Source of the DNA: Lachnoclostridium sp. UBA5890
Lineage (GTDB): Bacteria > Bacillota > Clostridia > Lachnospirales > Lachnospiraceae
DNA length: 28,254 nucleotides
Direction of reading: 5' to 3'
NCBI GenBank assembly: GCA_002431395.1
Contig: DJEU01000009.1
Span: 64,150 to 92,403 of the forward strand
Shown: positions 16,300 to 24,486 of the stretch, piece after piece
Position numbering within the stretch: position 1 is the stretch's first letter
How the letters are laid out: every line of letters begins with the position of its first letter
Position numbers and translations under genes: made by a program
The notes under the pieces: generated by a model
Told to the model about the DNA's origin: nothing
Seen by the model: only the letters and a program-made list of their open reading frames with translations
Database searches by the model: none

Positions 16300-17968
16300 T
16301 CGTTGTTCCTTCCTTATCTTCCCGCTTGATCGTCAGCACTTTCCGCATATAACATCCCACGGAAAAATGACTGACGCACTCGGTACATTTCACACATTTC
16401 GCTTCATTAATTGTATAGGATGTCGATTTATCCGGCATCTCCTTAACCGTAATTGCATTAAACCGGCATACACTCTCACAAGCCTTGCATCCCATGCACA
16501 TTTGATATTTCGTAATCTGGCAGTCAATCTTTTCACGGACTTTTGACATCCCCTTTACGTGAAAGGCTGTCTCCCTATGCACAATGACCTTACACCGGGT
16601 CTGTCCCGGTCTTCCCTGCAATACCAAAACGACATTGTTATCTGCATCCGTAAAATAAGCTTCTCCCAGTCTTTTATTGCCAAGTTCCGGCTGATACGTG
16701 CCAAATGGCTTGAACAATTCATACAGTTCTTCTGTAATCGGCCTGGTCAAGTCATAATTGAAAGCATTTTCTTCTTTTACACAAGGTTCATAAGAAACGA
16801 TCGATTTTCGCGCATAGTCTAACCCGTTTCCTCCCTGTCTTGCCTTCCATTTTCCTTCTTTCACATACACTTCGGCATCTTTTTTTCCCACTTTTTTTGC
16901 AAAACCAATTAACAGATTTTGGAAATCATTGTATCTGTCTGGGATAAAAATGCTGGATAAAAATTCAGACCATAAACTATTGTTTGGACAGCAATAACAT
17001 CCCACTCGTGCATAACCAAGACGGTACGCCGAATTAAAAGCGATACCCGTCGTCATCAGATACAGCCACACATCAAAATCAAACCAGTCAATGATCGGGC
17101 ACAATGTCAGCTGCTTCGCAATCTTGGAATTGGTACTCGTTCTTTCATATTTACTGCGGCTCGCCGATTCACTGTGGCGGATTCCCTGAAAGGCTACGAT
17201 CCGCTTTTTCCCTCGGAATAAAGCCGATATCTTCTGATTGATCGCACCGGTCTTAAATATCGTACAACACCAGCGCATTACCCGGCTTGGCGGTCCTACG
17301 ATTTCACAAAGTTCTTCAAAATTCTTTTCTTTATTGCGAGATGAGATCATCGGCGTCTTCGGATTTTCCTTTTTATACTGCGCAACATATTGTTCCGTCA
17401 TCGGAAATTCCAATGTTGTGTCTCCAAAGATATGAAGGATCTTCTTTCCCGGTCCGTCCAACGCACGCTTGCAAAGATCTGCCACCACCGTCGAATCCTT
17501 TCCTCCGCTGAACGAGACAAACATATCGCCAATCTCCATTCCCTGTGTTTCCTCCCAGATGTAGGACAAGGCTTCCTGTGAAATCTCCTGATACCGATTT
17601 ACATTTGCCTTTACAAACCGTTCTATCATCTGTTTGAAAAAGGTATCATCCATATTTTTCCTATTTTTGTCGTATGTTTTCCGGATTTTTCCGGCGTCCA
17701 TTTCCCGTAGCCGCTGAATAGACAATGGCATGCGGACTCCGTCGAGATAGTACACATTTCCGGCCGCGTTCCATAAGGATTTCTCATTTAATTCTCCCGC
17801 CTTCAATCCCAGCAGAATCTCAAGAAGCACTTTTTCTTCCGGAAATACCACGCGGACGTCTTTTACAAATCGTCTTCCTTTTGCACCACAGCACCCACAC
17901 ACCGGCTCATACAGCGGAATCTTACACTCTTCGCACCAATACAGCTGCGATTCAGAACAATGTATCAT
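16292..17968 (-). CDS. sspD: PAPS-reductase-like sulfurtransferase SspD fused to a ferredoxin
   Basis: I chose ATG 17966-17968 (558 residues); a TTG three codons earlier is only a few bases from its GGAGGAG. Domains in order are a Cys zinc ribbon at the N-terminus (CEEC...CGCC), the PP-loop ATP pyrophosphatase with SFSGGKDST near 152-161, cysteine sites RWCCTIF and GCYCCPN of the DndC/SspD type, and a C-terminal ferredoxin. The ferredoxin has CMGCKACESVC and a second CVKCTECVSHFSVGC cluster. The enzyme would activate the DNA phosphate with ATP and transfer sulfur; the built-in ferredoxin suggests a built-in electron supply. It is the first enzyme gene of the operon. Confidence 0.9.
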   Translation of the reverse strand: MIHCSESQLYWCEECKIPLYEPVCGCCGAKGRRFVKDVRVVFPEEKVLLEILLGLKAGELNEKSLWNAAGNVYYLDGVRMPLSIQRLREMDAGKIRKTYDKNRKNMDDTFFKQMIERFVKANVNRYQEISQEALSYIWEETQGMEIGDMFVSFSGGKDSTVVADLCKRALDGPGKKILHIFGDTTLEFPMTEQYVAQYKKENPKTPMISSRNKEKNFEELCEIVGPPSRVMRWCCTIFKTGAINQKISALFRGKKRIVAFQGIRHSESASRSKYERTSTNSKIAKQLTLCPIIDWFDFDVWLYLMTTGIAFNSAYRLGYARVGCYCCPNNSLWSEFLSSIFIPDRYNDFQNLLIGFAKKVGKKDAEVYVKEGKWKARQGGNGLDYARKSIVSYEPCVKEENAFNYDLTRPITEELYELFKPFGTYQPELGNKRLGEAYFTDADNNVVLVLQGRPGQTRCKVIVHRETAFHVKGMSKVREKIDCQITKYQMCMGCKACESVCRFNAITVKEMPDKSTSYTINEAKCVKCTECVSHFSVGCYMRKVLTIKREDKEGTTNA

Positions 17969-18146
17969 CTTTTGCAATCTCCTCCGGCTGAATTTTTAGA
18001 TATGCACATACCTCGCAAAGTTCCGTAGCGTTTAGTGGCCGAACCGGCTGCTTTTGAAAAATTTTCCGGTCAATTCCGGTCTCTTTTGAAACTTTCTGTA
18101 TGTCAATCTGATGTATTTTCATATAACAATATATCTTCTTTGTCAT
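17952..18146 (-). CDS. Small helix-turn-helix regulator, first gene of the ssp operon
   Basis: The 64 residues read MTKKIYCYMKIHQIDIQ, then KVSKETGIDRKIF and LNATELCEVCAYLKIQPEEI, a compact XRE/Cro-like fold common in Lachnospiraceae. I take the third in-frame ATG (18146) because AAGGA lies about eight bases before it; an ATG at 18161 would add MKDMK. It overlaps the sspD start by 17 bases and lies just downstream of the leftward promoter. It may act as a repressor or activator of the island together with the divergent XRE gene. Confidence 0.72.
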   Translation of the reverse strand: MTKKIYCYMKIHQIDIQKVSKETGIDRKIFQKQPVRPLNATELCEVCAYLKIQPEEIAKDDTLF

Positions 18147-18203
18147 TTTCATATCCTTCATCCCCTCATTCTCGCTTTTTAAGAAATTTGTCGTACTATT
18201 TTT

Positions 18204-18232
18204 ATTTTATTCTTTGAAACTCATAATGTCAA
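18204..18232 (-). promoter_or_regulatory. Leftward promoter of the ssp operon
   Basis: On the minus strand TTGACA (complement of 18227-18232), a 17-base spacer and TAAAAT (complement of 18204-18209). The -35 box contains one TGACA half-site of the operator seen at the rightward promoter. Confidence 0.7.
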
Positions 18233-18263
18233 TTTATTTTTCTCTTTTTCTCTTTTTTTCTTC

Positions 18264-18292
18264 TTGACACGTATGTTGTCATTCTTTATGAT
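18264..18292 (+). promoter_or_regulatory. Rightward promoter of the XRE gene
   Basis: TTGACA at 18264-18269, 17-base spacer, TATGAT at 18287-18292. GGAGG at 18313-18317 and the ATG at 18331 follow. Confidence 0.75.
18265..18281. promoter_or_regulatory. Operator-like palindrome TGACA-N7-TGTCA
   Basis: TGACACGTATGTTGTCA is an inverted repeat of five-base arms with a seven-base centre. It overlaps the -35 box and spacer of the XRE promoter. A further TGTCA at 18227-18231 sits in the -35 box of the divergent ssp promoter. Binding there by one of the two HTH proteins could silence both directions. Confidence 0.6.
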
Positions 18293-18330
18293 GGTATTAG
18301 ATATCGTGAATTGGAGGTTTTACAAATCTT

Positions 18331-18690
18331 ATGAAGAACCCTAACATTGCACGCGCACTGCGTTATTATCGGAAGTTGAACAACCTCTCCGTCGACGAAG
18401 TGAGCGACTATTTGAATGCCCAGAATATTCCGGCAAAATCAAAGACAATCTATGGCTGGGAAAATGGAAACAGTCAGCCAAATGCTGACACACTGATGAC
18501 CTTATGCGGCTATTATCACATTGAAAATATACTTGAGACGTTCGGCTACTGTCCTGCTCCATCTAAGGATCCTGACGCTGCGTCGATTCTGACCAAAGAA
18601 GAACGGATGCTCTTGGACGCTTATCACGCGCATCCGGACATGAAAAAAGCAGTCTTTCGACTGCTTGAGTTAGAATATAAAGATATATGA
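18331..18690 (+). CDS. XRE-family transcriptional regulator divergent to the ssp operon
   Basis: The 119-residue protein has an N-terminal HTH (residues ~6-60: ALRYYRKLNNLSVDEV, SKTIYGWENGNSQPNADTL) and a C-terminal tail beginning LTKEERMLLDAYHAHPD, common in phage-type repressors. It sits alone on the plus strand opposite the ssp operon, under a near-consensus promoter with an overlapping palindrome, so autorepression is likely. The spacing from GGAGG to ATG is rather long (13 bases). It ends 9 bases before the convergent MetH/MetF gene. Confidence 0.9.
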   Translation: MKNPNIARALRYYRKLNNLSVDEVSDYLNAQNIPAKSKTIYGWENGNSQPNADTLMTLCGYYHIENILETFGYCPAPSKDPDAASILTKEERMLLDAYHAHPDMKKAVFRLLELEYKDI

Positions 18691-18699
18691 TTTCTGCTT

Positions 18700-20499
18700 T
18701 TATCCAAGCAGTTTACGAATTCCATCTATAATACGGTTTACAAGGGCCACCCGGTGAAATGGCGTCATAAGATAAAAACCATCCGCCACTTCCAGCAGTT
18801 GTTCTGCTACTTCCATGGAAATCTTCACGGCCACTTCTTCGGCATCCTGTTTTGACATATCCGGCTGGTATTGACTTACAATCTCATCAGATACATGGAT
18901 TCCCGGCATCTCATTTTTCATAAACATCGCGTTGCGGTAACTTACAAGCGGCATGATTCCACAGAGGATTCTTGCTCCTGTCAGCTCCTTTAATTCCCGA
19001 ATACGGTCAATGTCTTCCGCAGTAAAAATCGGCTGTGTTAAAAAATACTCACATCCGGCTTCCATTTTCTTTTTCATCCGCCCCGCGATCGCCGCGGGAT
19101 TGACGCCCGCATAATTGAGCGCACCGCCATAATAAACCGGCTCTTCCTGCAATACTTCTTCATTCATATGTCTCAGATATTCCATAAAGCGAATGGAGTT
19201 TACATCAAATACACCGGTAATCTTTCCGCGGTCATTGCTTCCGACCGGATCTCCCGTAATTACAAGAAAATCGCGGATTCCATTCACATGCGCTCCCAAA
19301 ATCTCCGAGCGCAGTCCGATCAGATTGCGGTCCCTCATTGCCACATGTGGCATAATCTCCACATCGGCACATTTTTTTGCATATACAGCAAGAAGGGAAG
19401 CATCCGCTCTCGCACGAGCCATCGGGGAATCGGAAACCGTAATGATGTCCACGCCATTTTCCTGCAGTGCGCATACCCCTTTACGGAATTTATCGCTCGA
19501 AGCATCAAACGGCGCATCCAGTTCCACGACAAATACTTTTTTTCCTTCCCGCAGTTTTTGGACAAACGGCGTCGGATTGTCTTTGACCTCCTCCGTATTT
19601 TCAGTTACTTTTGCCAGTTTCTTTGGCTGCACCTGTTCCTGGTTCTGCACCACTTTTTTCAAAGCACGGATATGCCCTGGTGTCGTTCCGCAGCATCCGC
19701 CGACAAGATTGGCTCCCAGGGCCAAAATTTCTTTCATCTGCCCTGCATAATAAGCGGTATCGTGAAACACCAGAGTTCTTCCCTGTATCTCCTGCTGATA
19801 CCCTGCATTTGGAAATACACTTAACAAAAATTCTTTTGGAAATTTCTGGCTTTGCAAAAGTTTTTTCATATGAAGCGCACCAACTCCGCAGTTAAATCCT
19901 ACGATATCAAAATTCTCATCAGATGTCAGCTCCTGCAGAATCTCTGTCATTCCAAACCCATGCTGCGTATATCCCATCGGATTCAGTGCCAGCTCAGCAA
20001 TAACCACTGTTTGTTCTTCCTTATTTTTACAATATTCTGCCAATTTCGGAAGCCAGCGAAGCTCCGAAAATGTTTCAAATAAGAAAACACGGATTTCGAG
20101 ATTATAAAATACATCCAGCATCTGCGTGTATTCTTTCCAAATTTTCCCATCTTCCTCTTCGGCTGACTGACGGATCGGTCCCACTGACGCAGCGACTACA
20201 ACTTCTTTTCTGCTCTGGCGTACCGCTTCTCTTGCATTGGCAACCGCCGCCTCAATCACTTCTTTCCGTCTTTCTTTCTCCGCAAACAAACCGTGGTTTA
20301 CGGCAAACGTGTTGGTTCGAATCAGCTCTGCGCCCGCTTCTATATATTCCTTATGAATGGCAATGATCCGCTCCGGGGTTGCGATATTGGCTTCCTCTGC
20401 CTCCATCTCTGTCATATATTTCTGGCTGAAATAGGTCCCCATGGCGCCATCTGCCAATACTACCTTTTTCTTTAACTTTTCTACTAATGAATCGATCAC
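18700..20499 (-). CDS. yitJ: Bifunctional homocysteine S-methyltransferase/methylene-tetrahydrofolate reductase
   Basis: The 599 residues match the YitJ-type fusion length. The N-terminal half is a homocysteine methyltransferase (LADGAMGTYFSQ opening; zinc cysteines in VGFNCGV and VGGCCGTTPGHI). The C-terminal half from about residue 315 is a MetF-like flavin domain (FVVELDAP, VTGDPVGSNDRG, YFLTQPIF). Together they reduce methylene-THF and can move the methyl group to homocysteine for methionine. The start is GTG with GGAGGACC upstream. The promoter 40-68 bases upstream leaves a leader far too short for a SAM riboswitch. Confidence 0.93.
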   Translation of the reverse strand: MIDSLVEKLKKKVVLADGAMGTYFSQKYMTEMEAEEANIATPERIIAIHKEYIEAGAELIRTNTFAVNHGLFAEKERRKEVIEAAVANAREAVRQSRKEVVVAASVGPIRQSAEEEDGKIWKEYTQMLDVFYNLEIRVFLFETFSELRWLPKLAEYCKNKEEQTVVIAELALNPMGYTQHGFGMTEILQELTSDENFDIVGFNCGVGALHMKKLLQSQKFPKEFLLSVFPNAGYQQEIQGRTLVFHDTAYYAGQMKEILALGANLVGGCCGTTPGHIRALKKVVQNQEQVQPKKLAKVTENTEEVKDNPTPFVQKLREGKKVFVVELDAPFDASSDKFRKGVCALQENGVDIITVSDSPMARARADASLLAVYAKKCADVEIMPHVAMRDRNLIGLRSEILGAHVNGIRDFLVITGDPVGSNDRGKITGVFDVNSIRFMEYLRHMNEEVLQEEPVYYGGALNYAGVNPAAIAGRMKKKMEAGCEYFLTQPIFTAEDIDRIRELKELTGARILCGIMPLVSYRNAMFMKNEMPGIHVSDEIVSQYQPDMSKQDAEEVAVKISMEVAEQLLEVADGFYLMTPFHRVALVNRIIDGIRKLLG

Positions 20500-20538
20500 T
20501 TGGGTCCTCCATTCTAACTGTCTTTTGTTACTTTTTTC

Positions 20539-20567
20539 ATTGTAAATTTTACCTCGAAAAATGTCAA
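20539..20567 (-). promoter_or_regulatory. Promoter of the homocysteine methyltransferase/MTHFR gene
   Basis: On the minus strand TTGACA (complement of 20562-20567), 17 bases, TACAAT (complement of 20539-20544). Confidence 0.75.
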
Positions 20568-20598
20568 GAAATACTAAGAATTTTTATGTTTTTTTTAT

Positions 20599-20627
20599 TT
20601 GACACCGGGATATAATGCGTATATAAT
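20599..20627 (+). promoter_or_regulatory. Consensus promoter of lrgAB
   Basis: TTGACA at 20599-20604, 17-base spacer, TATAAT at 20622-20627: a perfect sigma-A match. No palindrome or LytR-type repeat is obvious around it. Confidence 0.85.
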
Positions 20628-20677
20628 GAGTGAAGTTAGTAACCTTATTGATAAATTTTTAGAAAGAAGCGATTTTT

Positions 20678-21046
20678 TTGAAATTTGTAAAACAATTTTT
20701 AATTATTCTTGGCATTTCTTTTGCCGGTGAAGCACTAAAATTTCTGCTTCCCTTTCCGATTCCTGCAAGTATATATGGAATGCTCATCCTGCTGATCGGC
20801 TTATTATCAGGATTTATTCCCCTTTCTTCCGTGAAAGAAGCCGGTACATTTCTCATTGAGATCATGCCTGTTATGTTTATCCCTGCCGGTGTTGGTCTGA
20901 TGGCCTCCTGGCACATTTTGCAGCCGGTTTTGGTTCCGGTCAGCATTATTACCATCGCTGCTCTGATCACCGTCATGATTGCGACCGGACGCTGTACCCA
21001 ATGGATTCTGCATAAAGATAGAAAGAAGGCCTCTACCAATGAATGA
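20678..21046 (+). CDS. lrgA: CidA/LrgA family holin-like membrane protein
   Basis: The 122-residue protein has four hydrophobic helices and the family phrase FPIPASIYGMLILL, then FIEIMPVMFIPAGVGLM-like sequence. LrgA/CidA proteins act with LrgB/CidB in the membrane, once viewed as holin/antiholin and more recently tied to pyruvate and overflow-metabolite transport. The start is TTG at 20678 with AGAAAGAAG upstream. It overlaps lrgB by 8 bases. Confidence 0.92.
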   Translation: MKFVKQFLIILGISFAGEALKFLLPFPIPASIYGMLILLIGLLSGFIPLSSVKEAGTFLIEIMPVMFIPAGVGLMASWHILQPVLVPVSIITIAALITVMIATGRCTQWILHKDRKKASTNE

Positions 21047-21731
21047 TTTTTTTAATACTTCCCTTTTTGCCGGAGTGACGATCAGTCTGCTCGCCTATCT
21101 CCTTGGCATGGTTTTAAAGAAGAAATTTAAGTTAGGGATCTTTAACCCATTACTCATATCGATATGTTTAACAATCGTTGTACTGGTTGTCGCTGACATC
21201 GACTATGACACCTACAATCAAGGTGCTGTCTATCTTAGCTGGTTTTTGACTCCGGCGACCGTCTGTCTCGCCATCCCGCTCTACGAACAATGGCAGCTTT
21301 TGAAAACCAATTTAAAAGCCGTTCTCCTCGGTATCACCGCCGGCGTTCTCACAAGCCTTTGTACGGTATTTGTGCTGGCCAAGATCTTGCACCTGTCACA
21401 CAAAGAATATGTAACACTTTTGCCAAAATCGATCACTACCGCGATCGGAATGGGCGTTTCCGAAGAACTTGGCGGTTATGTCACGATTACGGTCGCAGTA
21501 ATCGTTGTCACCGGAGTGCTTGGCAATATTTTCGGCGAACTCATCTGCAAGATTTTCCGTATCACACACCCGATCGCAAAAGGCCTCGCCCTTGGCTCCT
21601 CTTCTCACGCGATCGGAACTGCAAAAGCGATGGAACTCGGCGAAATCGAAGGTGCTATGAGCAGTCTTGCCATCGCCGTCACCGGGATTATGACCGTATT
21701 GCTGGCTTCCCTGTTTTCGCCGCTCATCTAA
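21039..21731 (+). CDS. lrgB: LrgB family membrane protein
   Basis: I chose ATG 21039 (MNDFFNTSLFAG; 230 residues, normal length) rather than the ATG 20 codons upstream, because AGAAGG lies before it. The family blocks are clear: LLISICLTIVVL, LTPATVCLAIPLYEQ, LLPKSITTAIGMGVSEELGG and LGSSSHAIGTAKAMELGE. It is the partner of LrgA in the membrane. Its stop lies five bases from the convergent stop of rfbC, with no separate terminator in between. Confidence 0.93.
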   Translation: MNDFFNTSLFAGVTISLLAYLLGMVLKKKFKLGIFNPLLISICLTIVVLVVADIDYDTYNQGAVYLSWFLTPATVCLAIPLYEQWQLLKTNLKAVLLGITAGVLTSLCTVFVLAKILHLSHKEYVTLLPKSITTAIGMGVSEELGGYVTITVAVIVVTGVLGNIFGELICKIFRITHPIAKGLALGSSSHAIGTAKAMELGEIEGAMSSLAIAVTGIMTVLLASLFSPLI

Positions 21732-21736
21732 TCCCT

Positions 21737-22345
21737 CTAAAATGCAAAGGTATCTTTGATGCCAAGCCATAACTTATCTTTCTCACTCAGATTCAATGGC
21801 GTGCCGTCCGCAAGGGCATATCCTTCATTTGAAGCCGTTCCGTTGTATTCTCCCGTCAATTCCGGCCATTCTACACCGATTTCCGGGTCATTCCATGCCA
21901 GACCGCCCTCATCATCCGGATGATAGAAGTCGGTGCATTTATAACAAAATTCTGCCTGCTCTGACAACACCAAAAATCCATGTGCAAATCCTTTGGGGAT
22001 ATAAAACTGTTTAAAATTGTCAGCACTCAATTCCACACCAAACCATTTTCCGTAAGTCTTGCTTTCTTTGCGAAGATCGACTGCCACATCAAACACGCGT
22101 CCTCTGGTAACGCGCACAAGTTTTCCCTGCGGATACTGTTTCTGAAAATGCAGTCCGCGGAGAACTCCTTTTGAAGAAGAAGATTGATTATCCTGCACAA
22201 ATTCCAAATCAAGCCCTTCTTCCAGCATATCATTTTTATTATAAGTCTCTACAAAATATCCGCGGCTGTCACCAAATACTTTTGGTTCGATCACACACAG
22301 GCCTTCGATACCGCCGACATTTTTCTGTACTTTGATCTTTCCCAT
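21737..22345 (-). CDS. rfbC: dTDP-4-dehydrorhamnose 3,5-epimerase
   Basis: The 202-residue cupin enzyme carries the RmlC hallmarks: EPKVFGDSRGYFVETYN, the active-site region GVLRGLHFQKQYPQGKLVRV, YIPKGFAHGFLVLSE, and YPDDEGGLAWNDPEIGVEWP-like sequence. It makes dTDP-4-dehydro-L-rhamnose for cell-surface polysaccharide. No rfbA, B or D is beside it, so the rest of the pathway is elsewhere. The gene begins 18 bases after glmS, preceded by AGGAAAG, and is probably co-transcribed with it. Confidence 0.95.
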   Translation of the reverse strand: MGKIKVQKNVGGIEGLCVIEPKVFGDSRGYFVETYNKNDMLEEGLDLEFVQDNQSSSSKGVLRGLHFQKQYPQGKLVRVTRGRVFDVAVDLRKESKTYGKWFGVELSADNFKQFYIPKGFAHGFLVLSEQAEFCYKCTDFYHPDDEGGLAWNDPEIGVEWPELTGEYNGTASNEGYALADGTPLNLSEKDKLWLGIKDTFAF

Positions 22346-22363
22346 GGGTTCTTTCCTTTCCTG

Positions 22364-24202
22364 TCATTCTACCGTTACACTTTTGGCCAGATTTCTCGGC
22401 TTATCTACATCCAGTCCACGTGCTACCGATACATAATATCCAAGCAGCTGCAATGGAATCACGGCAAGACTTGCTGCAAAATGCGGATCCGTCTTTGGCA
22501 CATATACAACAAAATCTGCTGTATCTTCGATGGAATAGTTGCCAAAATTTGTAAGTCCCATCAAAGAGGCGCCACGGCTCTTACATTCTACCATGTTACT
22601 GATCGTCTTCTCATACAGATTATCCTGCGTCAATGAACCAATCACCAATATATTGTCCTCGATCAAACTGATCGTACCATGCTTCAATTCACCTGCCGCA
22701 TACGCTTCCGAATGAATATAGCTGATTTCTTTTAATTTCAAACTTCCTTCCAGACAAATGGCATAATCGATACCACGTCCTACAAAGAAAATATCTCTCG
22801 CATTTGCCTGCTTTGCGGCAAACCATTGAATCCGCTCTTTATCTTCAATGATCTTATTGATCTTCTCCGGCAATGTCTGCATCTCTGTCAAAAGCGCATC
22901 GTACTGCTCTTTCGTTATCTTTTCCCGCACGCGTGCAAATTCGATAGCCAGCAGATATCCGGCGATCAACTGAGCACTATACGCCTTGGTCGTAGCCACG
23001 GAAATCTCAGGGCCTGCCATGGTATAAAAGACATTGTCTGCTTCTCTTGCAATCGAGGACCCCACGACATTTACAATACCAAGTGTCTTTACGCCCTGTT
23101 CTTTTGCCAGACGAAGTCCCGCCAGTGTGTCTGCCGTCTCGCCAGACTGGCTGACTACGATCACAAGGTCAGTCGGCTGCAAAATCGGATTACGATACCG
23201 GAATTCCGATGCCAGTTCCACACGGACCGGCACTCTTGCAAGATCTTCCATCACATACTGCGTTACTACACCGGTATGATAAGCAGAACCACATGCCACG
23301 ATGTAAATCTGCGTAATCTTTTTTATATCTTCCTCGCTTAATCCCACATCCGACAAATCAATTTTTCCCTCTTTGATCTTCGAATTCATTGTATCCAAAA
23401 TTGCTTTTGGCTGCTCGTGGATCTCTTTCATCATAAAATGCTCAAAGCCGCCCTTTTCTGCCGCTTCCGCGTCCCATTTGATCTCTACGAGTTCTTTTTG
23501 AATCTCATCGCCATCCAGATTGTAAAAGGTCGCTTTTCCATCCGCCAATCTTCCAATCTCCATATTTCCAATATAATAGACATTTCTTGTATACTTAAGA
23601 ATTGCCGGCACATCGGAGGCAACAAAACAATCTCCGTCTGCCACTCCGATAATCATCGGGCTGTCTTTCCGCGCCACATAAATTTCTTCCGGATATTCTT
23701 CAAACATCAATGCCAGTGCGTAAGAACCTCGAATACGCACCATCGCATGGTTGATCGCATCCACCGGTGTATGCTCATATTTTTTATAATAATAGTCCAC
23801 CAGCTTCACAGCCACTTCGGTATCCGTCGAAGAATAAAATGAATATCCTTTTTTTAAAAGCTTCGCCTTTAATTCCTGGTAGTTTTCAATGATCCCATTG
23901 TGAACCCCCACTACATTTCCATCATCACTTACATGTGGGTGCGCATTTACCTCCGATGGTTCGCCATGTGTCGCCCATCTCGTATGTCCGATGCCACAAT
24001 CTCCCTTAAGGGCACGCCCGTTATCTGTCTTTTCCATCAACCCTTTCAAACGTCCCTTGGCCTTTACTACTTTGACTTCCTGTTTATTATCCCGAACAGC
24101 AATTCCTGCTGAGTCATATCCACGATATTCCAACTTTGACAATCCATCCAAAAGGATCGGTGCCGCCTGCTGTTTACCTACAAATCCAACGATTCCGCAC
24201 AT
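22364..24202 (-). CDS. glmS: Glutamine-fructose-6-phosphate aminotransferase (isomerizing)
   Basis: The 612-residue enzyme begins MCGIVGFVGKQQ with the catalytic Cys2, then the glutaminase motifs LEYRGYDSAG and GHTRWATHGEPSEVNAHPH. Two SIS sugar domains follow (IVACGSAYHTG, VSQSGETADTLAGLRLA, and a C-terminal ending RNLAKSVTVE). It makes glucosamine-6-phosphate for wall synthesis. The GCGAGG site precedes the ATG. The TTGCAA-17-TATAAT promoter 73-101 bases upstream leaves a leader of about 65 bases, so the classical glmS ribozyme is not present. Confidence 0.97.
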   Translation of the reverse strand: MCGIVGFVGKQQAAPILLDGLSKLEYRGYDSAGIAVRDNKQEVKVVKAKGRLKGLMEKTDNGRALKGDCGIGHTRWATHGEPSEVNAHPHVSDDGNVVGVHNGIIENYQELKAKLLKKGYSFYSSTDTEVAVKLVDYYYKKYEHTPVDAINHAMVRIRGSYALALMFEEYPEEIYVARKDSPMIIGVADGDCFVASDVPAILKYTRNVYYIGNMEIGRLADGKATFYNLDGDEIQKELVEIKWDAEAAEKGGFEHFMMKEIHEQPKAILDTMNSKIKEGKIDLSDVGLSEEDIKKITQIYIVACGSAYHTGVVTQYVMEDLARVPVRVELASEFRYRNPILQPTDLVIVVSQSGETADTLAGLRLAKEQGVKTLGIVNVVGSSIAREADNVFYTMAGPEISVATTKAYSAQLIAGYLLAIEFARVREKITKEQYDALLTEMQTLPEKINKIIEDKERIQWFAAKQANARDIFFVGRGIDYAICLEGSLKLKEISYIHSEAYAAGELKHGTISLIEDNILVIGSLTQDNLYEKTISNMVECKSRGASLMGLTNFGNYSIEDTADFVVYVPKTDPHFAASLAVIPLQLLGYYVSVARGLDVDKPRNLAKSVTVE

Positions 24203-24274
24203 ATCATTACCTCGCTTTTTCTAATCATCCTCCAAGGACAGTTGCCACCCGGAGAGAAATAAGTATTCTATCTT

Positions 24275-24303
24275 ATTATATGTGTAATGAGGGAATTTTG
24301 CAA
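24275..24303 (-). promoter_or_regulatory. Promoter of glmS-rfbC
   Basis: On the minus strand TTGCAA (complement of 24298-24303), 17 bases, perfect TATAAT (complement of 24275-24280). The rest of the 24203-24486 gap holds one palindromic repeat and the Fic promoter, with no coding frame. Confidence 0.7.
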
Positions 24304-24361
24304 CTGGTTTTTGCCTTCCATTCCATCAAACTTTTTATAAAAATAGTTTTCTGCATATAAC

Positions 24362-24408
24362 TTTTAGGGAACTTTTCTTGCTTATTTTTCACAAAAAGTT
24401 CCCTAAAA
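24362..24408. repeat. Palindromic repeat copy 1
   Basis: Arms TTTTAGGGAACTTTT (24362-24376) and AAAAGTTCCCTAAAA (24394-24408) are perfect complements of 15 bases around a 17-base AT-rich centre. No U-run follows on either strand. It ends five bases before the -35 box of the Fic gene. Copies 2 and 3 are at 25466 and 27324. Confidence 0.92.
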
Positions 24409-24412
24409 CATA

Positions 24413-24442
24413 TTGACTTTTCAACAATTCTTAGTTTACTAT
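24413..24442 (+). promoter_or_regulatory. Likely promoter of the Fic gene
   Basis: TTGACT at 24413-24418, an 18-base spacer and TACTAT at 24437-24442. The -10 box lies in a 12-base palindrome TACTATATAGTA (24437-24448), a possible operator. Confidence 0.55.
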
Positions 24443-24486
24443 ATAGTATATAGAAAGAAGCATTTCGCTAAGCAAGGAGACAAAGC

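Noticed and set aside
5791..18690. SspE (DUF262/DUF1524) effector
   Set aside because: I looked for it in the island; none of the proteins has the corresponding motifs.
20500..20570. SAM (S-box) riboswitch or T-box before the MetH/MetF gene
   Set aside because: The distance from promoter to start codon is only about 40 bases and no conserved leader structure is visible.
24362..24408. Rho-independent terminators at the three palindromes
   Set aside because: No U-run follows the 3' arm on either strand and copy 1 lies between divergent promoters, where no transcript needs ending.
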